The notes: generated by a model not told the origin, from the sequence alone. A stretch of DNA of 64,000 bases from Arminella tubonensis (GCF_003240585.1 NZ_PCDP01000032.1:1-64000), one strand, 5' to 3'. Shown: positions 17,487 through 27,036, numbered from the stretch's first letter. Numbers and translations: made by a program.

Positions 17487-19259
17487 ATGAGCGAGAACCG
17501 AAAGCTGGCTGCAATCCTGGCCGCGGACGTGGTTGGGTACAGCCGGCTTGCCGGCGCCGACGAGGACCTCACCCTGGCGAGGTTGCGGACACTGCGAAGT
17601 GATCTCATCGATCCGACGATCGCCGTGCACCATGGCCGGGTGGTGAAGCGCACCGGCGATGGTGCGCTGGTCGAGTTCCGCAGCGTGGTGGACGCCGTGC
17701 GCTGCGCCATTGAGGTGCAGAACGGAATGGTGGAGCGCAATGACGGCGTCCCGCAGGACCGTCGCATTGAGTTCCGGATCGGTATCCATTTGGGCGACGT
17801 CGTCGAGGAAAGCGACGGCGATCTGATGGGCGACGGCGTCAACATCGCCTCGCGATTGGAGGGCGTCGCCGCGGCGGGCGCGATCTGCCTGTCCGAGGAT
17901 GCCTATCGCCAAGTCAAGGCGAGGCTCGACCTCTCGGTCAGCGATCTCGGCAGCACGCAGCTCAAGAACATCGCCGAGCCGATCCGGGTCTATTCGCTGC
18001 AAGTCGGCAGCGCAGGGACCAAGTTAGCCGCGACCTCGGAAACCGCGACGAGCCAATCGGCGACGGCAGCGTCGCCGAAGCTGTCGATCGCCGTCCTGCC
18101 CTTCGCCAACATGAGCGGTGACGCCGAACAGGACTACTTCGCCGACGGCATCTCGGAAGACATCATCACGGCGCTATCGAAGCTGTCGCAGCTCTTCGTC
18201 ATCGCTCGCAATTCGTCGTTCACTTTCAAGGGCAAGAACGTCCATGTGCAGGAGGTGGGCACGAAGCTCGGCGTGCGGCATGTACTTGAGGGCAGCGTAC
18301 GCAAATCGGGGAACAGGGTACGCATCACCGCGCAGCTCATCGACGCCACAACCGGCGGGCATCTATGGGCGGAGCGGTTCGATCGCGACCTCACCGACAT
18401 ATTCGCGGTTCAGGACGATGTCACGCAGCAGATCGTCGGCGCGCTGGCGGTCAACCTGACAGAGGGCGATCGGCAAAAACTTGCGCCGGGGCAGACCCGG
18501 CACCCCGAGGCGTATGACTGCTTCTTGCGTGGCCGGGAGCTGTGGCACCGGCTGACGAAGCAAACGAACAGCGACGCCCGCGACCTTTTGCAACGTGCCG
18601 TCGAACTGGACCCGAACTTCGCTTCGGCGCACGCCTTCCTCGCCCTTACCCACGGGCTCGACTACCTGAACCGGTGGAGCGCGTTGCCGCAGCGCTCGGT
18701 CGAGCAAGCCGAAGAGGCTGCGACACTAGCGGTAGCGCTGGATGATAGCGATCCGGTGGCGCACTGGTCGCTGAGTCTGGTCAAACTTTACTCGCGACAG
18801 CACGATGGAGCCATAAGCGAGGCCGAGCGTGCGATAGTCCTCAATCCGAACTTCGCCGAAGGGCAGGTCAGCCTCGGCGAGGCACTTGTCTATTCAGGCA
18901 GATCCGAGGAGGCACTCGCCTATTTCGATCGGGCAAGGGTCCTGAACCCATACTTTCCGGATATCGTTCTTCACTTTCAGGCCTGGGCCTTGTTTCAACT
19001 GGGAAGGTACGAAGAGGCCGTCGAACTGTTGCTGCAGCGCGTGAGCCGCAACCCCGTCACCGATGTCTCGCGCGCGCTTCTGGCCGCCTGTTACGGGCAC
19101 CTCGGCCGTTTCGAAGAGGCTCGCGCGACGTGGCAAGAGGTGCTGCGCGTCAATCCCGACTATTCCTTGGAATACCGTCGCAAAGTCTTGCCCTTCAAGA
19201 ACCCCGCCGATTTCGAGCTCGTCATGGAGGGGCTACGCAAGGCGCGTGTCGTACAATGA
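17487..19259 (+). CDS. Class III adenylate/guanylate cyclase with TolB/FlgO-like and TPR domains (second copy)
   Basis: The ATG at 17487 follows TTAGGAG and gives MSENRKLAAILAADVVGYSR; upstream in-frame ATGs lack this match. Residues 1-165 form the cyclase domain with metal-binding aspartates (AADVVGYSRL, RTGDGALVEF) and MGDGVNIASRLEG. A linker leads to the domain KLSIAVLPFANMSGDAEQDY, then TPR repeats from about residue 370 (LQRAVELDPNFASAHAFLAL, AIVLNPNFAEGQVSLGEALV). It shares full architecture with 8064-9770 but is clearly diverged, so it is an older paralogue rather than a recent duplication. Likely a cytosolic second-messenger enzyme. Confidence 0.9.
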   Translation: MSENRKLAAILAADVVGYSRLAGADEDLTLARLRTLRSDLIDPTIAVHHGRVVKRTGDGALVEFRSVVDAVRCAIEVQNGMVERNDGVPQDRRIEFRIGIHLGDVVEESDGDLMGDGVNIASRLEGVAAAGAICLSEDAYRQVKARLDLSVSDLGSTQLKNIAEPIRVYSLQVGSAGTKLAATSETATSQSATAASPKLSIAVLPFANMSGDAEQDYFADGISEDIITALSKLSQLFVIARNSSFTFKGKNVHVQEVGTKLGVRHVLEGSVRKSGNRVRITAQLIDATTGGHLWAERFDRDLTDIFAVQDDVTQQIVGALAVNLTEGDRQKLAPGQTRHPEAYDCFLRGRELWHRLTKQTNSDARDLLQRAVELDPNFASAHAFLALTHGLDYLNRWSALPQRSVEQAEEAATLAVALDDSDPVAHWSLSLVKLYSRQHDGAISEAERAIVLNPNFAEGQVSLGEALVYSGRSEEALAYFDRARVLNPYFPDIVLHFQAWALFQLGRYEEAVELLLQRVSRNPVTDVSRALLAACYGHLGRFEEARATWQEVLRVNPDYSLEYRRKVLPFKNPADFELVMEGLRKARVVQ

Positions 19260-19613
19260 CGGTGATTAAAGTCCGATCTTGAACCTGTTGCCGCCATTTG
19301 CACGGGATGAGCAATAGCCAGTGCCGGCGCAATGACGACCTCCAACGTGATCGCCAGCAATATCTGCTTTTAGGAAGCTGCGAAGCCGCCCTCTATGGCC
19401 GACATGGTGAAGGGGGCGCGAAGCGGAAATTATCTCCGCTCTGGGCTGCTGGCGGCATGGGGCCGAGAGCGGACCGCCGCCCGGTGCAAGGAAACCTACC
19501 CCGAAAGCGGACACGCGACGCCTTGGGGCGAAGGTCCGGAATTGGCCCCAAACCCGACCCCTGAATTGAGGAGAAAGCGGCTCGGCTCCAAAGATTGAGT
19601 CAATCGTGAGCGG
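19260..19613. other. Intergenic repeat region downstream of second cyclase
   Basis: No gene was recognised. It contains a near match to the recurrent motif (GAAAGCGGACAC at 19503-19514) and related modules such as GGAAGCTGCGAAGCCGCCC. It resembles the other cyclase-flanking repeats in composition. Confidence 0.4.
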
Positions 19614-19804
19614 TTAGCCGATAGCGTCAGCGGTGAAGTTCAACGGCATGAGCAGCTCAATGTCTGAGGCTGGCCAGCGATTTGCGATGCGGGTCAGGGT
19701 CAGGGATAGCCAGGCGAGCGGATCGACACCGTTCATTTTGCCGTCTGCAGAAGTGTGGCGATCGTCGCCCATGTCTCTCCGCCGCCCTCGCTCCCAGCGA
19801 AGAG
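19614..19804 (-). pseudogene. IS66-family transposase, C-terminal tail
   Basis: The minus strand reads FAGSEGGGETWATIATLLQT in one frame and, after a frameshift at AAAATGAACG, MNGVDPLAWLSLTLTRIANR then LMPLNFTADAIG to a stop at 19614. This is the end of an IS66 TnpC protein. It abuts an IS1182-like relic upstream at about 19813. Confidence 0.75.
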
Positions 19805-19812
19805 GCAATTTG

Positions 19813-20219
19813 TTCTTGTAATTGTTTGGGCGGCTTGTCGTAGCTGCGCCTGAATTGCACCATCAGCTTGTCGGCCGGGCAGACGTAATGATTTGCATCC
19901 GCGTCAAAAGTGAAGTCGGCACGCGAGAATGTGCCATCGGTGCGGTTGGATTTGTCAAAGACCGGAATATGCGGCGTGATCTTCTTGTCCTTGCGCCGAC
20001 CAAGCCTTCGGACATGCATCGCCTCACGACGGTCTCGAACAGATGACGGAGAAGATCGCTGTCACGGAAGCGCCCATGCCGATAGCGCGAGAAGGTCGAA
20101 TGGTCGGGCACCTACCGTCGAGTCCGAGCATCAATGTGCCGCAGCATGTGATCACCGGGAACATGATCGTTCAGGCAAAAGTCGTAGAACAATCGGACAG
20201 GTTCTGCCTGCATCCCCAT
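19813..20219 (-). pseudogene. IS1182-like transposase relic with internal deletion
   Basis: The minus strand begins MGMQAEPVRLFYDFCLNDHV and GDHMLRHID, then jumps to VPDHSTFSRYRHGRFRDSDL and LRHLFETVVRRCMSEGLVG, and later FDKSNRTDGTFSRADFTFDA with KLMVQFRRSYDKP. The order fits an IS1182-type DDE transposase missing roughly 60-90 residues between the first two parts, with frameshifts. The 3' end is lost where the IS66 tail begins. Confidence 0.75.
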
Positions 20220-20621
20220 CGTCGCTGCGCTCTCCTCTCGAAGCAACAATGAGAGTGAATCACGAGGAGCAAAGCCAATCAAGCACCGACTAAATCAACA
20301 ATATCTGCCCTCAGTGGACCTGAGCGGATTCCCGATCGGCCTGCCACGTCGCGCGAGCCCCGCTCAAGCAAGATGGGTTGCGACCATGAAGGCCCGAAAT
20401 GGTAGCTCTGACCACCGTCTTATTCAGAACAGTCGGTAACCAAACCAAAGGTGGTACTGGAATAGCGCTGCCAGAGCGTTAGTTTGTAGTTGCAGAAAAA
20501 TTGTAGGTAAGTTGCGTGCGGGAAAGTAATCTGGCCGGATTGCTCGGTGAACTTCGTGAAATTGCGAAGCAGGGGCTCAACAGTCGCGTGAGGCTCGCGT
20601 GCGGATTGGCAAGGTACGCAT
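20220..20621. other. Promoter region of the CheB-CheR-kinase gene
   Basis: No gene was recognised. The last 200 bases are AT-richer (GTTTGTAGTTGCAGAAAAAT at about 20482) and likely hold the promoter. An AAGG site lies seven bases before the ATG at 20622. Confidence 0.35.
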
Positions 20622-23600
20622 ATGGCTAAAAATCCTTCGATTAAGAAGTTGCGGAGGGATTACAAGGCGAACCCGACGCACAACAGCTTGGTGGAAAAGA
20701 ACGACGGCAAGGGTGACGAGCATGCGGATCGCAATTCAGGGCTTCCCATTATCGGCATTGGTGCATCGGCAGGCGGAATCACGGCGCTCAGCCAATTCTT
20801 TGCCGCGATGCCCCCTGACAACGGCTGCGCCTTCGTGGTCGTGTTGCACCTTGACCCATCGCGTGGGAGCGAACTCGCGCACGTACTGAGCGCCCATACG
20901 GGTATGCCGGTTGCTCAGGTAATAGACGGAATGATAATCGCGCCAGACCATGTTTACGTCATAGCTCCCGGTTCCGATTTGAACATCCGAGACGGCCAGT
21001 TGCATTTCGCAAAACCTTCGGCATCGTTTGGCCACCCGGTCGATGTGCTGTTCCGTTCACTGGCTCGCGACCAGGGAGAACGGGCGATCGCCGTCGTCCT
21101 TTCCGGAACGGGAAGCAACGGGACAGAGGGTCTGAGGGAAATCCGTGCCGAAGGCGGGATGAGCCTGGTGCAAGCGCCGGAGACCGCCCAGTTCGACGGA
21201 ATGCCAAGGAGCGCGATTTTGGCGGGCCTGGCCGATCACGTTCTTCCTCCCGAGAAAATGCCTGAGGCTCTGATTGCCTTTATAAAACATGGCTACGTCA
21301 TGCATCCCGCTGCAATGGACGCCAGTTCATCTGAGAGCCCGGTAACGTTGAGCACTGTCCTTGAACTGTTGCGCGCCCGCGGCGAGTACGATTTCCGTGG
21401 CTACAAGCACTCGACGCTCGGGCGGCGTGTCCATCGTCGGCTTGGGCTGAGAAATATCGACACCTTGGACGGATATGTCGAAGAACTTAGAGCCAATCCG
21501 CATGAACTCACGACACTTGCCGGTGATCTGATGATCAGCGTTACCGAATTTTTCCGTGACGCCGACGCGTGGAAGGCTCTGGCCGAACTTGTCATCGCCC
21601 CGATCATCGAGGAGCGTGAGACTGGCGCTGCGATCCGTGTCTGGACGCCTGCCTGCTCCACCGGAGAGGAAGCCTATTCCATCGCCATGCTGGTAACGGA
21701 GTTGGCTGAGGCGGCTGGAAAGCGGTTCGAACTAAAAGTGTTTGCGACTGACGCGCAGGAAGAGAATTTAGGAAAGGCGCGAGTGGGTACTTATCCGTCG
21801 GCTGCCATGTCCGCCTTGTCCGCCGAGCGCCTGGAACGCTTCTTCGAAAAACACGATAGTACGTTCCAGGTCAGCAAGGAGCTTCGAGACATGGTGGTGT
21901 TCGCGCCGCAGAACCTGTTGCGCGATCCCCCGTTTTCCAGGCTGGACCTGGTGACCTGCCGCAATGTGCTGATCTATCTGGACGCCGAGTCGCAGCAGCG
22001 GATCATCACCTTGTGTCATTTTGCGCTGCGTCCAGGCGGGCATCTTTTTTTAGGCAATGCCGAAACGATCGGGCGGCAAGAGGAGTTATTCGAAACCGAA
22101 TCCAAGAAATGGCGGATTTACCGAAAACTCGGTACAGGACGCCATCATCCCATCGACTACCTACCCACGCTCCGATCAACTGGATCTCAACCGATGGATA
22201 AATCGACGCCGCCCCCTGAGCCAAATCTCCCGGCCGCGGAACTGGCGCGACGTGCGCTTCTTGACCGCTTCGCCCCGGCATCGGTGCTGATCGACGAAAA
22301 GGCGCGCGTGTTGTATTTCCATGGGACGACCAGGGAGTATCTGGAGCATCCGTCAGGCGAACCGACCAGGGATTTGCTTATGATGGCGCGTGCTGGGCTG
22401 GCCCCAGCGCTTCGCGCCGCGATACGAGAAGCGGTGAGAGAGAATAGGAGCGTGACGGTCGATGCTCTGATGCATGACAAGCCCGGAGCATCGGTCACGA
22501 TGACAGTCACTCCCCTGCCAAGTGCCGCCCCGGGGGCCTCCTTCCTTCTCGTGAGTTTTGTGCCCGCTCTGCCACGATCTGATCTTATTCGGACACCTGT
22601 CCTCGATGCCACAGAAGACGCATCCGCGCGTGAACGCGCCCTGATCGAAGAATTGAAAGCGACGCGGGCCGAATTGCAGAACACGATCGAACATCAGGAA
22701 ACCACCAACGAGGAATTGAAGGCCTCGAATGAGGAAGCGACCTCAATGAACGAGGAGCTTCAGTCAACCAATGAGGAACTCGAAACGTCGAAGGAGGAGC
22801 TGCAGTCGTTCAACGAGGAGCTGAATACCGTAAATAGCCAGCTTCGACATAAGATTGGCGAGTTGGAAAGTACGACCAACGATCTTAACAATCTCCTGGC
22901 GGGATCGGAAACAGCCACATTGTTTCTCGACGAGACGTTCCGCATTCGATGGTTCGCGCCAGCCATCAAGGACCTGTTCGATCTTGCGCCATCGGATGTC
23001 GGCCGTCCGATTTCAGCCTTCGCGCAAAAGTTCTTCGATGAAAATCTTTTGCTGGACGCAGAGACAGTTCTGAAGAATTTGAGTGCTATCGAGGTCGAGG
23101 TACCAAGCGATAACGACCGCTGGTATTTGCGGCGGATGCTTCCCTACCGCACACAGGATAATCGCATCGCGGGCGTGGTGATCACGTTCCAGGATATCAC
23201 TGACCGAAAGCGCGACGCCGACGCGATCAACGACGCTCGTAAATATTCCGAAGCCATCGTTCGAACGGTCCAACATCCATTACTGGTGCTGGACCACGAT
23301 CTGCTTGTCGTGACAGCCAATAGGGCCTTCCGCGAACTCTTTGCAGTGTTCGAGGGAGAACCAAAGGGACGCCTGATCTTTGAGCTTGGAACCGGCGAAT
23401 GGAATAACCCGCCGCTTCGGGCGCTTCTCGACAAAGTCCTATCCGCAGACGACGAAATCCACAATTTCGAGGTTGAACAAAATTTTCGGGTGGGCGGACA
23501 CCGATCGATGTTGCTCACGGCAAGCCGATTGCCACAGGAACGAGGCAGGGAGGAGCTGATCCTAGTGGCGATCGAAGACGTTACCGATCGCAAGCGCAGC

Positions 23601-24188
23601 GAGCAGCATCGGGAAATCCTCATCGGGGAGCTTAATCATCGTGTGAAAAACACAATGGCAGTCATCCAATCGATCGCCACCCAGACCCTTCGCCAAGCAA
23701 CGACGGTGGAGGAAGCGCGGCATGCTTTTGGTTCGCGGTTGATCAACCTGGCCAAGGCCCACGACGTCCTGACCCGCGAAAGCTGGGATGGTGCCGACCT
23801 TGTCAATATTGTCACCGACACGGTCAATCCCCATGCAGGAGACAACCGTTTCCTCATCGAGGGTCCCGATGTCCGGCTGGGGCCGAGCGCCTCGTTGGCG
23901 ATCTCAATGGCGCTGCATGAATTGTGCACCAACGCCGCGAAATACGGAGCGCTCTCTTGTGATGCAGGTCAGGTCGTCATCGTCTGGCGGCTTATTGGCA
24001 AGGGTCAGGACCGGCGTTTGAACCTTACTTGGTCAGAAAGCGGTGGTCCTCCAGTGACCATACCAACACGGAAAGGTTTTGGTTCTAGGCTTATCGAGCG
24101 TGCACTGGCCCAGGAACTCCGCGGCACGGTGAGCGTTACGTACGAGCCGTCGGGGGTGATGTGCGAGATCGATGCACCGATGCCGTGA
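20622..24188 (+). CDS. CheB-CheR-PAS-HWE histidine kinase fusion protein
   Basis: This 1188-residue protein joins four kinds of module. Residues about 42-226 are a CheB methylesterase domain (IIGIGASAGGITALSQFF, VVLHLDPSRGSEL). About 245-505 are CheR, with the SAM site WTPACSTGEEAYSIAMLV and LLRDPPFSRLDLVTCRNVLI. About 670-745 form a Glu-rich coiled coil (TNEELKASNEEATSMNEELQ). PAS domains follow to about 985, then an HWE kinase with phospho-acceptor HRVKNTMAVIQS and the N-box LHELCTNAAKYGAL. The expected CheB aspartate is Asn (SGTGSNGTEG), so esterase activity is doubtful. A receiver gene follows 22 bases later, suggesting a signalling pair. No membrane segment is seen. Confidence 0.9.
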   Translation: MAKNPSIKKLRRDYKANPTHNSLVEKNDGKGDEHADRNSGLPIIGIGASAGGITALSQFFAAMPPDNGCAFVVVLHLDPSRGSELAHVLSAHTGMPVAQVIDGMIIAPDHVYVIAPGSDLNIRDGQLHFAKPSASFGHPVDVLFRSLARDQGERAIAVVLSGTGSNGTEGLREIRAEGGMSLVQAPETAQFDGMPRSAILAGLADHVLPPEKMPEALIAFIKHGYVMHPAAMDASSSESPVTLSTVLELLRARGEYDFRGYKHSTLGRRVHRRLGLRNIDTLDGYVEELRANPHELTTLAGDLMISVTEFFRDADAWKALAELVIAPIIEERETGAAIRVWTPACSTGEEAYSIAMLVTELAEAAGKRFELKVFATDAQEENLGKARVGTYPSAAMSALSAERLERFFEKHDSTFQVSKELRDMVVFAPQNLLRDPPFSRLDLVTCRNVLIYLDAESQQRIITLCHFALRPGGHLFLGNAETIGRQEELFETESKKWRIYRKLGTGRHHPIDYLPTLRSTGSQPMDKSTPPPEPNLPAAELARRALLDRFAPASVLIDEKARVLYFHGTTREYLEHPSGEPTRDLLMMARAGLAPALRAAIREAVRENRSVTVDALMHDKPGASVTMTVTPLPSAAPGASFLLVSFVPALPRSDLIRTPVLDATEDASARERALIEELKATRAELQNTIEHQETTNEELKASNEEATSMNEELQSTNEELETSKEELQSFNEELNTVNSQLRHKIGELESTTNDLNNLLAGSETATLFLDETFRIRWFAPAIKDLFDLAPSDVGRPISAFAQKFFDENLLLDAETVLKNLSAIEVEVPSDNDRWYLRRMLPYRTQDNRIAGVVITFQDITDRKRDADAINDARKYSEAIVRTVQHPLLVLDHDLLVVTANRAFRELFAVFEGEPKGRLIFELGTGEWNNPPLRALLDKVLSADDEIHNFEVEQNFRVGGHRSMLLTASRLPQERGREELILVAIEDVTDRKRSEQHREILIGELNHRVKNTMAVIQSIATQTLRQATTVEEARHAFGSRLINLAKAHDVLTRESWDGADLVNIVTDTVNPHAGDNRFLIEGPDVRLGPSASLAISMALHELCTNAAKYGALSCDAGQVVIVWRLIGKGQDRRLNLTWSESGGPPVTIPTRKGFGSRLIERALAQELRGTVSVTYEPSGVMCEIDAPMP

Positions 24189-24210
24189 AGGCGAAGTGGT
24201 AAGGGGCATA

Positions 24211-24579
24211 ATGACAAAACAACGAGCGATACGGATTCTCATCGTGGAGGATGAAGCCCTGGTCGCGATGCTGCTGGAAGACTTACTCACAGAAATGGGG
24301 CATGAGGTAGTTGGGCCGGCATTTCGTATTGATGAAGCTTTGAAGCTTGCTCGGCAAGCCGAGCTTGACATCGCGATACTCGACGTCAATCTTTCAGGAA
24401 ACCAGTCGTTCCCAGTCGCAGATATTTTGCGCCAGCGGAATATCCCGTTCATGTTCGCAACTGGTTACGGGGCAGAGGGCTTCCGAGATGGGTATCGCAA
24501 TGAAGTCACCCTCCGAAAGCCGTACGAGCTTGGCGACCTCGAGCGGGCAATCGCAACGGTGCTGTCGAGCCATTGCTGA
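24211..24579 (+). CDS. Single-domain response regulator (receiver only)
   Basis: This 122-residue protein is a bare receiver domain: IRILIVEDEALVAMLLEDLL, phospho-aspartate in DIAILDVNLSG, and the conserved Lys in VTLRKPYELGDLE. It has no output domain. The start at 24211 follows AAGGGG, 22 bases after the kinase stop; an upstream in-frame ATG at 24172 lies inside the kinase gene. HWE kinases commonly partner with such stand-alone receivers, so it is probably phosphorylated by the fusion kinase. The target is unknown. Confidence 0.88.
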   Translation: MTKQRAIRILIVEDEALVAMLLEDLLTEMGHEVVGPAFRIDEALKLARQAELDIAILDVNLSGNQSFPVADILRQRNIPFMFATGYGAEGFRDGYRNEVTLRKPYELGDLERAIATVLSSHC

Positions 24580-24607
24580 TGGCTCGGTGAGAATCGTCCA
24601 AAATCGC

Positions 24608-25636
24608 TTAGCTTGCAGCGCGCGTCGATGTGAAGCGAAGCTCAGTAGAGGATTCAGGGGTCAGCCAGTCCTGTTCGACTAGATCGCGTAGCTTGTACGC
24701 ACGATCCAACGCCTGCCTGCTCGCGGCATGCCACTTCGCGGAAATATCGGGATGGGGCGAGTGAGTGTATTCGGCCATTTGAAGACAGAATTCGGCGCGC
24801 TCGTTAAGGAACCTTACGGCTGCGCGCATCACCTTTTCCATTTCTTCGAACTGCGCCGAAGCCATTATGTCGGCCGTGTAGGTGTGGCCGATATGGCAGC
24901 CGAACTTGACGATCGATGCTTCTTCGAACTTTTTAAGCGCGCCGCCGCAGTCGGGACAGGTAACCGTTAGCGGCCGATCGAATGTTCGTCCTCCTACGAT
25001 CTCAGGTCCCTGCTCATGCTCAAGTTGAGAAGGAGTTTCCAACATTGACCCTTCCTCTCCTTCCTTTCCCTCGACCAGCTTCAACAGACATCCCGGTATG
25101 GCCCCGAGTGACAGGCAATAGTCCAGTTCGACATACGCGGCGGCGCTTTGTGGCATTTCGGGATAAAGGGCGTCGTCTAAATCCTGTGCGATGGCTATCC
25201 CGCCTCGTCGCTTGATCTCATAAAGACCCAGCGTCCCGTCGTTTAAATTACCCGTCAGTATAACGCCGATTGCGGCTGGCCCATAGTGTTCAGCGACGCT
25301 CCGGAACAGCGGGTCGATCGCCGGCCTGGCGCAGTTTTCTTTTGGGGTTCTTAACAGGCGTAGTTGTCCCCCATCTATAACCAAGTGACGATCGGGTGGT
25401 GCTAAATAGATGTGTCCAGGCTTTACTATTTCGCCGTCCTCAGCATGATTTGCGGGGATGGGACCTGCCGCAGACAAGATCGCTGGCAGTTCACTTCGGT
25501 TCGCACCAATGTGCAGAACGACCAGGATCGGTGCGGGCAAAGTCGCAGGAAGCGCCGCCGCCAGTTCGCGCAGAGCAGCAACGCCCCCGGCCGACGCCCC
25601 AATAGCAATAATCGAAGAGCGGGCCATAAAGTTCAT
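24608..25636 (-). CDS. CheB-type protein-glutamate methylesterase with C-terminal Cys4-like module
   Basis: Residues 5-190 form a CheB methylesterase domain: IIAIGASAGGVAALRELAAA (nucleophile Ser), VVLHIGANRSELP (His) and LTGNLNDGTLGLYEIKRRGG (the Asp retained as NDG). The usual N-terminal receiver domain is absent. A second part around residues 225-260 has CPDCGG and FGCHIGHTY, a zinc-ribbon-like arrangement found in stand-alone CheB proteins of rhizobia, followed by a helical tail. It converges on the receiver gene with a 28-base gap. It may complement the CheB domain of the neighbouring fusion protein, which lacks the catalytic Asp. The start (25636 or 25627) is uncertain. Confidence 0.88.
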   Translation of the reverse strand: MNFMARSSIIAIGASAGGVAALRELAAALPATLPAPILVVLHIGANRSELPAILSAAGPIPANHAEDGEIVKPGHIYLAPPDRHLVIDGGQLRLLRTPKENCARPAIDPLFRSVAEHYGPAAIGVILTGNLNDGTLGLYEIKRRGGIAIAQDLDDALYPEMPQSAAAYVELDYCLSLGAIPGCLLKLVEGKEGEEGSMLETPSQLEHEQGPEIVGGRTFDRPLTVTCPDCGGALKKFEEASIVKFGCHIGHTYTADIMASAQFEEMEKVMRAAVRFLNERAEFCLQMAEYTHSPHPDISAKWHAASRQALDRAYKLRDLVEQDWLTPESSTELRFTSTRAAS

Positions 25637-25886
25637 CTAACCTGCAAATTGAATGTGGTTAGTATCAAACGCACAAAAAGGAGAAATGTTCGGTGGCAGA
25701 ATTCGCGTTGCGGATATGCCGCGTCAAGATAGGCGATCGAAGAACGCGAACCGATGTCCGCAAATGGCGCGATCCGGAAGCTGACCACCGGCGACCTATG
25801 GGCGCATAGCAGCTTCGTCAAATTGCTAAAACCGGAAACTTTTTTCCCAAAAGGCGCGGCCTCGCTTGCTGCGGGGCCGCACTCTC

Positions 25887-26147
25887 TCAAATCTCTGTAT
25901 GCTCTGCTAGTTCCAGCGCATCCTCGATGTCACACCAAGATACCTCAGGGTGTTCTCGATTTCGGTATGCCCGATCTGGATTGCACGAAGATTGCCCGTC
26001 GCTTTGTAGATCATTGCTGCCTTCGTGCGACGAAGCGAGTGCGTGCCGTAGTCTTCGCGCCTTAGCCCAATTGCAGTCACCCACCCATCGACCAATCGCG
26101 CATACTGCCGAGTGCTGAGATGATCGGCATGATCGACTCGACTGGAA
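25887..26147 (-). pseudogene. Tyrosine recombinase C-terminal fragment, frameshifted
   Basis: The minus strand reads FPSRVDHADHLSTRQYARLV, then IGLRREDYGTHSLRRTKAAM, IYKATGNLRAIQIGHTEIEN and TLRYLGV; after a one-base loss it continues IEDALELAEHTEI to a stop at 25887. The catalytic HSLRR and GHT-x(6)-RY regions are visible, but two residues before GHT seem missing. This is the C-terminal half of the family whose N-terminal half is at 6635-6819. Confidence 0.8.
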
Positions 26148-26202
26148 AAGGCGTATCGAAGTCGTCACTCCATCGGATCGGTGCGATCGGGATGGTCTTC
26201 GG

Positions 26203-26997
26203 TCACTTTGGAAACAGGAATGTCACCGCCACCCGCACGCCGAGACCACTCGGTCCGCTGTCAGGGGCCGTGGCCCAGTAGCGTAATCCGGCGAGAAGGC
26301 TGATCGGCTGTTTGTTCACCTTTACGAGCTTGGAGACCGTCAGATTGATCGGGATCGCCCAGTCGTGGGTTTCCCAGTTATAGGTCGACTCGGTGTTCAG
26401 CGCGAACGTCCAGGCATCCTTCGTGGTGTAGGAGACGAACGGCTGCAGGAAGGTGGAACTGACATCGGTACGGTTGCTCTGTCCGGCGAACGACCAGATG
26501 TGGTTGGCAAGGGCACCATAGGTCCACGGCCCGTCCTGCTTCAGAACCACCGCCGTCGGACCTGCGCCCCACTTGCCGCTCCCGAGCAACGGATCAGTCG
26601 CGGTCGGTATCAGGAATGCCGGACCGATACCCCAGACAAATCCGCCCGCTCCGGGCTTGGCGGGCGAAAGGAAAAAGCTCTGCGTCGTGTCTCCGAGACC
26701 GAACTGCGATCCCGAGGGCCCGGCGATGTCGTTTTGCCAGATCACGGGTACAATCGTGCGGGATATGAGATTCCAGTCCTCGCTGAGCGAGAACGGGATG
26801 ACCGGCTGGATGTTCAGCGTCTCCCTGTTGCCATTGTTCGGTCCGTAGCCGTGGTCGTAGTTGAACTGGAACGGAACGCTGATCAGCGAGGCGATGGGGT
26901 TGGATAGCTTTTTGGCCAGAGCCTCGCTGGATTCCTGGGCCTTGGCGGGTATCGCCAAGGCCATTAAGACCGCTATGCTCGCTATCAGCTTGATCAT
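26203..26997 (-). CDS. Exported outer-membrane transporter-like protein
   Basis: A signal peptide (MIKLIASIAVLMALAIPAKA, then QES) precedes a 244-residue mature protein made of alternating beta-strand-like segments: FNYDHGYGPNNGNRETLNIQ, WNLISRTIVPVIWQND, FVWGIGPAFLIPT, and the C-terminal LGVRVAVTFLFPK. This pattern fits an outer-membrane barrel of the type often annotated as 'transporter' in aromatic-degradation loci. The start follows GGGGAAG. It is the last gene of a minus-strand run of exported proteins (26203-30802) and ends close to a relic integrase. The cargo is unknown. Confidence 0.8.
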   Translation of the reverse strand: MIKLIASIAVLMALAIPAKAQESSEALAKKLSNPIASLISVPFQFNYDHGYGPNNGNRETLNIQPVIPFSLSEDWNLISRTIVPVIWQNDIAGPSGSQFGLGDTTQSFFLSPAKPGAGGFVWGIGPAFLIPTATDPLLGSGKWGAGPTAVVLKQDGPWTYGALANHIWSFAGQSNRTDVSSTFLQPFVSYTTKDAWTFALNTESTYNWETHDWAIPINLTVSKLVKVNKQPISLLAGLRYWATAPDSGPSGLGVRVAVTFLFPK

Positions 26998-27036
26998 TAA
27001 TTTCTTCCCCAGTTGATCGGAGGCCGGATACTGAGA

